From: Trogon surrucura | Taxonomy: Eukaryota > Chordata > Aves > Trogoniformes > Trogonidae | Assembly: GCA_020746105.1 (NCBI GenBank) | Contig: CM036622.1 | Span: 43,191,477 to 43,255,476 of the forward strand | Length of the DNA: 64,000 bases | Direction: 5' to 3' | Part shown: positions 15,001 to 27,000 of the stretch, piece after piece | Position numbering within the stretch: position 1 is the first letter of the stretch | Layout: each line of letters opens with the position of its first letter | Notes under the pieces: generated by a model | Told to the model about the DNA's origin: nothing | The model's input: the letters and a program-made list of their open reading frames with translations, nothing else | Database searches by the model: none | Position numbers and translations under genes: made by a program

Positions 15001-18000
15001 AAATTTTCAATTTAGGAGCATAGTTATTCCCCAGTTCCATCTGGACAATTTTGTAAAGACAATGGACTACTCTGTTTTCAATCCTACATAAATTTGTAGA
15101 GAAAAGTAAAAAGATTGTAATGTGCACAACAAACCTACAAACCTGTTGTGATTTCTAGATCAGATCACTGCAACAGATGTTAATTTGGGATTTAATCTAA
15201 TCAATCCATCAGAAACTACTGTGTTTAGAGGCTGTCTTAGATTGTTTTCAAATCACACCATAGCCTCCCAATGGCACTCCGGCATGAATGAACTCAGCTT
15301 CAGCAACCATTATAGGCTCTTTGAGTACACGCAAATTGGTTTACTCAATGCACAAACCATGACTTTCCACCATTCTCTGTAAGGGAAGCCACACTCCTTT
15401 GCACCACCTAATTTCTCCAGCATTACACTGCTTTCAGCTGCTACTATCACTAACACAGATGGAGTCCCTGAGCAGATGACCTACCTCAGCATCCTCAATG
15501 GCAGGGCCTTGGTTTTGAGAGTGACAGGCCACACATTTCTTCAGCCTCAACCAAAGGAAGATCGCTCACTTGTCTGTTTGGATCATGACATGATGAATCC
15601 TGGTCACTGTCTTGCCCTTGCCTCACTTTCAGAAGACGTTGCTCTGGCGTACAGACTTAGACACTCGGTAAGTCCCACACAATAGGAGAGTTGTTCCATT
15701 CAGTGCTCTCTGGTACTGAAACGCAAAGCTTTCCGCATGCCCACACCTGCTCCCAAAAGGTCAGTCAACTCCCTCTAGAAATGGTCACAGTAACTTCTAC
15801 CACCAAGTAATGAATTGTTACGGAGTGGGAACTCCACTGCCACAGAAACTGTAAATAGCAGTGTGCAGTGTCACCATACATATACTCAGTCTGGCTGCTG
15901 AGCATCAGAAACATGGCCAATAGCACTCACAGCTTGGCAAAACACCTTCAATTGCGAGGTCAAAGAAGATATTCATATTCCGCCCTCCTGCCTGCTCTTA
16001 GGGGATAGTAACTATGCATTTATAAAGACTGGCCACTGCAATAACTCAGAGGCTGGAGGATTATCGCGGGCACTAAGGTAGGGTACAGTGAATGTGTGCA
16101 CCACACCCAAGTCTTCAGCATTTGTGTCTTCTTTGGGTATAGAGGACATCAGTGCTGGCAGGATACCTGTATTGCTGGTAAGCCTGAACACCCTATACTG
16201 TCATTAGTCTATAGCGCCTATACAAACACCACAATGCCTTCAGTTCTTGCAGGCTGACCAGAGAGTTATGTTCAGACACTTCATCATGAGATGATTGATT
16301 TTATACAAGTATCTGGATAGTCTGTGTCCTAAACAAAGCTGGCTGCAGACTTGAATGAGCCTACAGGATCCTGATCACATGCATATTGTCTATGTAAAGA
16401 ATGCTAAAGTCGCCAAGCTGGCTAGGCCAAAGCTAGAGGTCAGGTATCTAGCAGATGCCCACAAAACCACACAATCATTGAGCAGTTTGGGTTGGAAGGG
16501 ACCTTTAAAGTTCATCTAGTCCAATCCCCCTGCAATGAGCAGGAGCACGTTCAACTAGACCACGTTGCTCAGAGCCCTGTCCAGTCTGATCCCCAATCAC
16601 ACAGAATCACACACACAGAATGTCAGGGGTTGGAAGGGACCTCAAAAGATCATCTAGTCCAACCCCCCTGCCAGAGCAGGATCACCTACAGTAGGTCACA
16701 CAGGAACACGTCCAGGCAGGTTTTGAAAGTATCCAGAGAAGGAGACTCCACAATCTCCCTGGGCAGCCTGTGCCAGTGCTGTGTCACTCTCACAGTGAAA
16801 AGGTTTTTCCTAATGCTTTTGTGGAACCTCCTATGTTCCAGCTTGTACCCACTGCCCCTTGTCCTGTCATTGGACTTCACTGAAAAGAGGCTGGCATCGT
16901 CCTCCTGACACTCCCCCTTGACATATTTGTAAACATTAATGAGGTCACCCCTCAGCCTCCTCTTCTCCAAGCTAAAGTGACCCAGTTCCTTCAGCCTTTC
17001 CTCATAAGGGAGATGTTCCACTCCCTTCATCATCATCTTTGTGGCTCTGCGCTGGACTCTCTCCAGCAGTTCCCTGTCTCTCTTGAGCTGAGGGGCCCAG
17101 ACCTGGACACAATATTCCAGATGTGGCCTCACCAGGGCACAGTAGAGGGGGAGGAGAACCTTTCTCTACTTACCAACAACTCTCCTTCTAACACACCCCA
17201 GGATGCCATTGGCCTTCTTGGCCACGAGGGCACGTTGCTGGCTCATGGGCATCCTGCTGCCCACCAGAACCTCTAGGTCCCTTTCCCCTACGCTGCTCTC
17301 CAGCGGTTCAGTCCCCAACCTACACTGGCACATGAGGTTGATCTTTCCCAGGTGCAAAACAAGGAATGTTTCCAGGAATGGGGCACCTATCACCTCTCTG
17401 CGCAACCTGTTCCAGAACTTCACTCACTAAGTGAGGACCGCCAGTTAGTTTCTAAGGCTGTTACCAAAAAGGCTGATCTTTACTTCAATGGAAAAAAAAG
17501 CCAAAAAGTGTGCAAAACCCTATTTCCAAATACATAAAGAATCCGGAACAAGAGTAAGCCTTCAAAAGACGACTTCACGTTAGAGTCACTGATGATTTCA
17601 AATGCATGAGTCTGTGGGGATGGCAGTCATCTGTCTGAATTCACTCATCTACAGCCATCCTACATTCCTGATAATTAAGATCGAGTCATCTATAGCCAGC
17701 CTACCTTCCTGTTAATTGAGATCAAGTCAACAATGAAGTTGAAAAAAATGATCCATCCGAGTCTCAATTAGATGCTTAATATATCAGATGAATCACATCC
17801 TGAAAGTGCCTATTTTTTCCACTGATCATAAAAGTAGCCTTGAAAGCCCAGCCCAGCTACAAACACCTACTCTGTTTACACTTAGAACTAGGTGAGATGA
17901 ATCCAAATCTAGGTATAGACTTTCATGTCTTAGCGCTAGAACAAGAATACCACGTCCTCCTTCCCTTTGGCCACTTCATTTGAGGAAAATAAAGCATATA

Positions 18001-21000
18001 TATTTTTTAAAAGAACATGCTGAAATTAGCAGGGAATAAGGATTAAATGATAAAGAGAAAAGGGTCTAGGATTATTTAAAAAAAGAAACACAAACCAAAC
18101 ACAAAACCCTACAGTTTTTTAATTTAACATTGGTACGTTTCAGTCCCCACTGCAGACTTGGAGACGTGATCCATGCTGCCCATAATACAGTGCATTACTG
18201 ACCTTGTGTGGCAGTGTCAGACCTGCCTAAGGAATTTTGATTTTGTCTAGCGCTTGGCTCACAAAGAGAATAAAAGCCATAATGTTACTACAGTTATTTT
18301 ATTTTTATGGATCCAACTCATTTGAGAAACCAGTGGAAGTGGATCTGTGGAGAAATTTTAACAAGGTTGAACTAGGAAGGACCTATGCCTGTATAGACTA
18401 CTGGAGAGCTAACCTGCAGCTGAGGCTTCATAAGCACTGAGCAGAGAGAAAACACAGTGTCATTCGAAACCAGCCAAGAAAGATTCTGCAAAAAACCCAA
18501 AATGATACCAACAGTTTATGAAAAACTACGAGACAAATGTAGAAACATAACAGATTTAAAAATTGAGTTTAGTGAGAGTGTAGGAAAAGGAAATATGGAT
18601 GAAGATATGGCTGAAGCACAGACGTGCTTCTGAAGTAGCTATGTGTGTAGTAAGCTGTGATAAAATTGAGCCTAGATCCAAAATGGAACACAAACCCAAA
18701 TGAAGAATGCTGTTCTCGCTTCTTAAAACTCTCCATAGTTTTCAGACACAGTCATGTTCTAACTCTTCAGCAAAGCAACAGTTTGATTACTGCTTTATGT
18801 TTATAAAGACTTAAATCAGATTGAGGCAGCTGTGGTAATTTACCATTATGTTAGAGGTACTGCAGTTATGGTGTCAGAACAGTAGCTGACTAATTTAACT
18901 ACCTACTTTTAAAATAGAATACAATCCTGCAGAAAGAGGAGAATCAAACATTAGTTATTTTGCATTCTTTTCCTCAGCCCTTAATTTTTGACACTCTCAT
19001 TTTTTGGTGAATTCTACTTGTTTCACTTTTTCTTTATTTTTATCTTGTCTTTCATTTCATCAGCTATGAAACTCTCAAAAATGGGTAACCTTCAGAACAC
19101 CAGTTAAACCTCCACTACACAGAAATTCAACAGAGTTAGCGTTAATGGTCAAAAATCAACTGGCTGTTACAAATTTTATAAGTCTCTTGTGATGAGGAAT
19201 GATTGTTTGTACAGTATTTTGAGGAGAGAGCTATGCAAGTGCCTCAGAGTTGCCAATTATAATAATAATTTGAGAGTTCACCATTTGCCAATATTTCCTG
19301 CCCAGTAAATTTATCATTAAAAGATTTCTTTTTCATGATCAGCGCTGGCTAGATTGCTAAAAATACATATCTTAACTATAAAATGCAGTTTTCCTGTATT
19401 TTTATTCCCCCTTTTTTCAGTAATCACCTACTTTACTGAAATTTAAAAATAAAAATCTTGGCTGATACTCGAAGATGGGGGCAAGAAATGTTCACGAACA
19501 ATGGAGAAGAGGGTGATATGAAGGCTGACAGGTCAGTCAAACATGTGCCTAGAAACACGAGCAGGCGGCACATGATTATGTCTCATACATACACACATAC
19601 AAAGCACGGAATCATACATATAGCAAAACTTATTTTTCATCTTGATCTTTCGGTTCAGTTGAACAACCTCATTCATATTGCCCCACCATATATTTTCATG
19701 CGTGAAAAGAAAGGGTTTATTGTTAGACACTCTACTAATGAGGCCAGGTAAATTATCTGCCAAGATGGTCAGTCCTGCATTTAAAAAAATGCATTATGCA
19801 GTGGCAAAATCATTTTATATGCAAAAATATTTTATATTCGCATAGATAGGCTTAAATTGTATTTAATATCTAAAATATAATCTCACACAAATCTTGCTAA
19901 TGTGCTATTATTAAAAAAAATCCCAAACAGTTAACTCTAATCAACAAATTGTGGAAAAAGTAATATAATGTGCAGTATAATTCGTACACAGATTAAACAC
20001 TTTTACTCCCGATATGAGATTCTAATATTTGTATCTATTCCACATATAGGGCCAGATTTCAAGATTACAGATTAATTTCTTTGTTAATTTGGCACACTAA
20101 TTTCTAAGTTGGTTATGTATCTGATCAAATTCATAACTTCTATGTTAATTATCTAAGTATCCAATTATAGCTGTAAAATTCTACCCACCAGTTACTCCTC
20201 CTAGGAAAATGGAAGTATAGTTAAGAAATAGGGGGTTCCTCAGAATTTATATTTGCAATTCTCTGTGCAGTTTGTTGCTCAGAAATATCCATAAACACCA
20301 GAGATTTTAGACTTTTTCTATGACTACCACAGAACCTTTGAGCAATATTACAATGTTTAAAATAAGTAAACAAACAATTGATACTTTAGTGAGTCCACTG
20401 TAACCCTAATACTATTTTTTGTCTTACAAAATGTAAAACTACGGGTTTTTTTGTAGTTTCGCTTTAAATGAACTAGTATTTAAAGGCCCATTTAATTCCT
20501 TAGTCTACTATGTTCATTTGTCTTTTGAGGTTCTGCATTTTAGAATAAAAGAGAATTATTTTTATGCTAATCCCCAAATACAATCGATTTCTTAATCCAT
20601 GCATGGTTTATGAAGCTAATTTAAATTTTTATAATGAGCACTAGTGTAATCTGAATAATTTGAAACATTTCCAATAACATTATGACTTAAGAAAGCTACA
20701 CTTTTCCATTATGCAGTTAGTAAATACTGCATTTACCCTCTTTCGTGCGAATTTTGAGAAAAATCTACAAGCCACATCAATGTCTTCACAAGTGCCATAA
20801 ATTTATAATTGGTTCATATAAAAGAGTTGCTGTATACACCATCTGTTAAACCACAGTGGGATTGAGACTGCTACATAATTTTCATTTGCAAAAGAACATA
20901 ATAATTTATTTTGAAAGGTTGGATGTTTTCTATCACAAATTTTTATGTGGAAGGTATCTATTTTTCAGATATCTAAAACCTTAAACCTCAGATAAGACAA

Positions 21001-24000
21001 GTTTTATCTTGGGAGATAAACTGTGACTGACTTTACATTAACGCATAATAGGGAATTGTGGAAGCAGTTGTTCACTGCCTCCCTCTTCCCCTCCAAGCAG
21101 AGAAATCTCGCATTACAAACCTTGCACACAGAGTGCAAAAAACCTCCCCCCCCCCCCCCCGCCACAACTGCCATTTCACATTTGGTCCTCAAATGGTCTG
21201 AAACAGGCTCCCTCTTTCTCTAGTAGTTTAGACCTTCATTGTCCACATTCTCACCCTTCATGCATATGTGGATTTCCTGCAACCTGCTTTCCCCAAAGCC
21301 CCTAAATTCCAACCTCCAGATGTCTCCCTGTCTTCCTGGGGAACAAACTTACCCTATACCATTTACCAGGAATACCTACATGAACCTCTCATTTCAGATC
21401 CTGCATCTTAGCTCCTGGCTGATCTGCCCTGTGTCATTTCACTCTCTGACTTTCTGCATTTCTAACCTCTACCTTTGTTCCCCAAGAACAAAGTGCCTTC
21501 CATGTACAAAGTGCTCAGCTGGGGATCCGCTACTCGTTCCTGCAAGCCAATACGCGGTTGTACTTCCCTAACTGATAAATTTGAGCTTCCCGAGAGGAAG
21601 AAATAAACTCTGCTGTGGTGCTGAGCCTCCTGGCTCAGCTCTGCTCGCACCACAAAGGGGCAGCAGAAGTGATGGGCAGGAGGACTTGTCCAGCCAACAC
21701 TCACTGCAGCACAGGCACTACAAGAACCAGACCCCAAATTTCCATCTCTTAAGATTTTCATTTCCTTGATCCAGTTAGCTAGAAACAAGTGAGGAGTTTT
21801 AGAGGGAGATGGGGAGAAAGAAAAGGGAAGAGGCAAAGGCCGGAAGGAATATTCCTGTACATTTCTGCCTCCCTGGTCTGTTTGCCGTTTTTACGTAATG
21901 TAAGGCCAATACAGAGGGGCCTCCTGCCAGCTACAGAAACGTTGCTTGAGCGCAGCAGCCTTCCAAAGGTCCTGCCAAAATGTAGCTGTGGAGCAGATCT
22001 GAATACACGCAGTGTATCCCACAGTTCTTCTTTCAACCTCTTCCTTGTCCAGTGAATGAGATTTCACTGAGTCACAAGACAGATGTCCTTGTTCCCAGCC
22101 GTCTGCTGCTCTGCAGCACCCGGGCACCTCGGAGCTGGTGCTGAAAGCCACATCCAGGGTACCCCCTCCCGAGCTCCTGGGCAGCACCACAGCCCCTCCC
22201 CAGCTCCCAGACCCAGGGCAAGATGCAACCAGCTGGGGAGAGACAGCAGGTTTGTCCACAGGGCTGCTCTGGGAATGAGATCGTTCGAACTGGAGGAATT
22301 CAAACCAGATACGAAATTAGTGGATGTTTTACACGTAGCATGAGATTTGACGGGTTTCACTAATGTACCCCTGAACTACAGCCAAAAGTAAAATGACCTT
22401 CCAGGTAACAAAATGAAGGAAGAATTCTGTAACTGACGCAGTCCTGCAGAACTCTATCCAGAGCTCGCCCTGGCATAGTGGTACAGATAAATCACACCCT
22501 AACAGGGAAACAAAACCAAGTAGCACAAGAGCTTAAGGGATTAAAGACTTATTCTGGAGATTGGAGTTATTCCTGGCACAGTCACCAGTCCCAATTCACC
22601 TCTCAACATATCAGTTTTATCTTAAAACTGGCAATAATCAGTGCGCAACAGCAGGCAGCACAAAGCACTGCACCCAGCTCTCAGTTTGTTTTTTTTCTAT
22701 TTTTTTTTTCAGTGAACATCCCTGCTCCAAAGAAGATTCTGCACTTCTACCTAATGTTCCTCATTTCCAGTAAAAAGATCTTTATAAAATGTGACTCCTC
22801 CACTCCATTCCTAAATTTCTTTTCATAGTGAAATGTAAAATCTAACACTTAGAAGCACTACTTTAACAAACAAAATGGTATATGAAGCAGGTTCTCCTGA
22901 GTGAATCTGTTACAAACATCAACCGATGTTTGTAACATTGTTCCAATTTTATCTATTCTAGCCCCAAAAATGCAATGTCATCCCCAAGCCCATCAGTTTG
23001 TCTTCGCTGCCCATTCTTGCGACGATAGGGAGACACGGCAAGAGCACACACGCCCTGTCTTGTGTCTCTCAGCCCTGGGAAGCTCGACGGTGGGACAAGG
23101 AGCCAGACCACCGAAGCAGCTGCTTCCCAGTGGAGCAATTGCAACATGGTTACTCTTTCCCAGAAAGGAGGGGGAATGGAGAAGGGCAAAAAGTCAGAAG
23201 GGAATTTCTGCTCTACTGGAATTTTCTCTCCATGAGGAGGTCTACAAATCCACAGCCTAGAGGCACAGTTCACAGGATCTAGCAAATTTGCTTTATACAG
23301 GAACTGATCATCTTTTGAAGTTCTAACAATGATCTAAAATGGGTGAAAAACTAGGTATTTTTCAGGTTTCATGGAAGTTTCATGTTTGCAAAATGATCTG
23401 TTACAGAGTCCTGTTGAATTGTGATTCACATTCACTTTAGCAGATATCCAAAAATGGTTGCTCCTACAAACTATTGCATTTCTTAACCTGGTATCTCAAA
23501 CAGCTATTATTTAAGGCATTTTATCAATTTATTAAGATGTACAAGCAATGTATACAACCTTTGAAGACACACAAGCCCCCTGAGATTTGTGCTTCTATAT
23601 AAATATGCTTGTATATACTTAAATATCACAGTCATGAATTTATTTTCTCTTATGTTGCATGTGTCATGAACACTTGCCTACATGAACAAGAACGCCAAAA
23701 AATCTCCTAAGTCTGGCCAGAAGTGCAGTATTTATACTTGAATTAAAATGAATTCCATGTGCAAAGCTAAAGTAGCACTCCATCAATAAAACATTTCAAC
23801 CACTGTCTGTGGTATGGCACTGAGGCATCTCTTTTCAGCTTTATCTGACACTAGGGATTTCTTGCTTTACGTAGCTAAGAATCAGCAGAGAACTATTTAA
23901 AGTATATCTTCAAGTACTCCGTTTAATTTATATCTGATTTAAAGAACTACTGGAAGGCTCAGGTGTGCATGAATATATATACAAGAATACATTTAAATTT

Positions 24001-27000
24001 TCATAACTTTCTCATATTATGGGATTTGGTATTATAAACACTTCTTAACAGGTACTCACAATCTGATCAAAAATCTTCCCCTTTCTTTTTTTAGTTCTAA
24101 GCCATTAAGTAATTTTGCTTGTTGACAGCTGAAAAAAAAAATACTCATTTCTAAAACAGAGGAGCACAAAAAATAAATTTTCCTATTTGCCATTCCCACT
24201 CTTCATTCAGAATGGTTTCACACGAGTGCAGATATGTTTCAGTATCGAATCAAGTCCAACACTAAAATCTAAACATGACTATGTGAAGGACCTAGAGAGG
24301 AAAGGGAGTTTGAGAATTATGTAACCATGAGAGAAGAGCCTTGTCAGTGAAGAGGGTGGTCCACAAACGGGCCAATGGAAAGGCTTCTGGGAGTTCACCC
24401 ACAGTAATGGATTTCAACTGTCCTCTCCAGGAGGACCTTGGGTCTTTCCTAAAAAGCAGCACAGTAACTTCTCTGAGCTCTCATAAAAGTACAGAGAGGT
24501 GGTCCAAAAGACAGACAGAAGCAAGCTATTAGCCGACTGACAGGTTTGAACACACCACCTTGAACTGTAATTATATGTAATATAAGAGGGCCTGTTTAGC
24601 TCACTTGGTTGAGTGCGGTGCTAAAACACCAAAGGTCGCGGGTTCGATTCCCATTCGGTCCTCATGTGTTGCATGATTTAGTTGAGAGGCGTCCCTGCCC
24701 ATGACAGGGAGGTTGGATTAAAATGATCTCTGAGGTTCCTTCCAGCCTAGGCCATTCTATGACTCTGTGATTCTTGTAAATCGAACCAGCGGTATCACGC
24801 AAAATGTGTCTACGGTGTGCTCAGCATTAGTGGATACCTGAGCAAGTTACATGCTGGAAGTCACACCACATTCCACATGCAAAGGGTTATTTTAGCAGAG
24901 CCCAAATGACAAGAATATAGAGGTCTAACCTACAAAAGATAAGGCACAAAGAACTGTAGAAAGACCTGTATGGTCTGTGCTTTTTTGTGCCTCTTTCACT
25001 ACAACCACTAGCACAGGTCCCATGAAATGAGAACAAGCAGTGTGAGTGCACTGAAATGTGAATAAAAATCTGAGTTACTCTTCTAAACCAGTTAAAAGAC
25101 TGGAAGGATCCAAAGCCTTGCTTACTCCTCACAAGTATTTCTGCTATACCAAATGCCAGCACCATCATTTTATCAGTCGGATGTGTATACTCTGTAGCTG
25201 TACTCAAAAAACCCGAATAAACCAGAGCTTTTATTAGTAACTTACAGTACATAAGTTCCAGTACAAACTTGTAAAGGCATTTGTCCTGAGGGAAAAACAT
25301 AATTAGTTTTAGTTTTCCAGAATAGTAGAGGGTTGTTGGGTTTTTTACATGTTTCAGACACACATGGAATTCTAAACATCTATATTTATAGGTTCCAAAA
25401 GATTTTCAACAAGTCTGTGTAAAAAATCTCTTTGCTGTTTTAGAGAATGCCTGTTTATCATACTTTTTCTTGTCCACTAACAGCATCTATCCAGTCAGAA
25501 GATCATTTTAGGATTACTTCAGTTAAGCATTAATTTTAGCTGATGAAAGACTTTAGGCAAGTATTTAGTTTTAATAAAAACTCTTGAAAGTTATTATCCA
25601 CATAAAGAAATATCTTGGAAAGTTTCACCCAAAAACCAAAACAGAAACTCAATAATTAATAAAGAAATTATACCATCTTAGGTTTTAAGTAACACCACAC
25701 AGATGGCTTAATCTAAGGGTCTATAAAAGCCAAAATTAGCAGATAAAAAAATGCAGGAGAATGAGGTGCATGATAAGAAAGTCCACAGTGCCAGGATTTG
25801 AACACAGTACATAGTAGGGCTATTCTAAAATACGTGGAAGGTGGAAAGGATGAGGAGCTGGTCTGGTGTCCTCAGATGCAGAAGGTAAAGAGTAGTTTTT
25901 CTAAAAATTTTTAAAGACAATTTATCAACACTTCTTGCTTACCTTCAAATATTTTGCAAGTTTCTGAATTCCCCAGTATTCTGATGGCATGTCAGTGCTT
26001 CCTTTCTGCTGACGTGCAGGCTGTTCTTCATCTGTCTCAGTCTCTGAGGAACTTTCACTAACGTCTTCAAACCTGCCTGATGTTTTACTGAAAATAAACA
26101 GCATCATCTGTGTTACACAGCTATAAACTAATATGAACAAGCACACTTTAAACAGGTATGACAACACTGCCTAATATCAGAACTAGAAAAATATAACTGA
26201 CATTGCCAAAGTATGGTGATAATTACTGTAGATATGAAACATAAAAAGCTTAAGGGAGGAAAAGTAAATAACCCATACCATTTTGAATCTGGTGGTGTTT
26301 TAACAGGCTCAGAAGAAATGCAACTGGCTTTCTTTTTGCTTTTCAGAGTTGCTCTCCTTTCTTCTTCAGCATCTTCTTTTGCAGCCTTGTCACTAAAATG
26401 CTTAATTTTATTTTTAAAAAAATAATTTATATATATATATACAAAGAACCAAAAAGCAATGGTTGGACACATATGATATCAGTACATATGAGCTTATGAA
26501 CCTACACAACAAACTTAATTACACAGAAAGTATGCTGTGTCTTAAGTGACTCATTTCCTTAACAAAATCGTGGAATATTAGAAAAATTATCCTATGCTGA
26601 ACTGTATGTGATAGAAGAACAAATAATCAGTATATGCAGACAGACCACAGGTCCATTTATCCTGGGATACCATCTCCAACCATGACCAATAGCAGCTATC
26701 TAGGTAATAGAAGAACAAGGAAATTATTTTTTCCCAAATATCCTTCATTGTGATTCAGGGGACTCCTGACCATCTTTGCATCAACAGCTTTGGATGTATT
26801 TTTCTTCAATGAATGTGTCTGGTTGTTTTCTGCACTCAAATAAACACAGGGCCTCTACCATCCTGCGGCAAAGGTTTTGAGAGATCAGCCATGTGTCGTA
26901 TTAAAAAGTCTCTCCCTTTGCTCTGGTCTCACTGGCTTATTTTCATTTGATGACCTTTATTCTTGTATTAGAACGGACAGTGACTATCAGCTCCCTATTT

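Noticed and set aside
24588-24662. Functional tRNA-Ile gene
   Set aside because: The anticodon loop has a deletion, the acceptor stem pairs badly, and a CR1 tail follows; it is a SINE head.
24887-25363. 158-codon minus-strand frame in ODAD2 intron 10
   Set aside because: It does not match any part of ODAD2 or another family I know.
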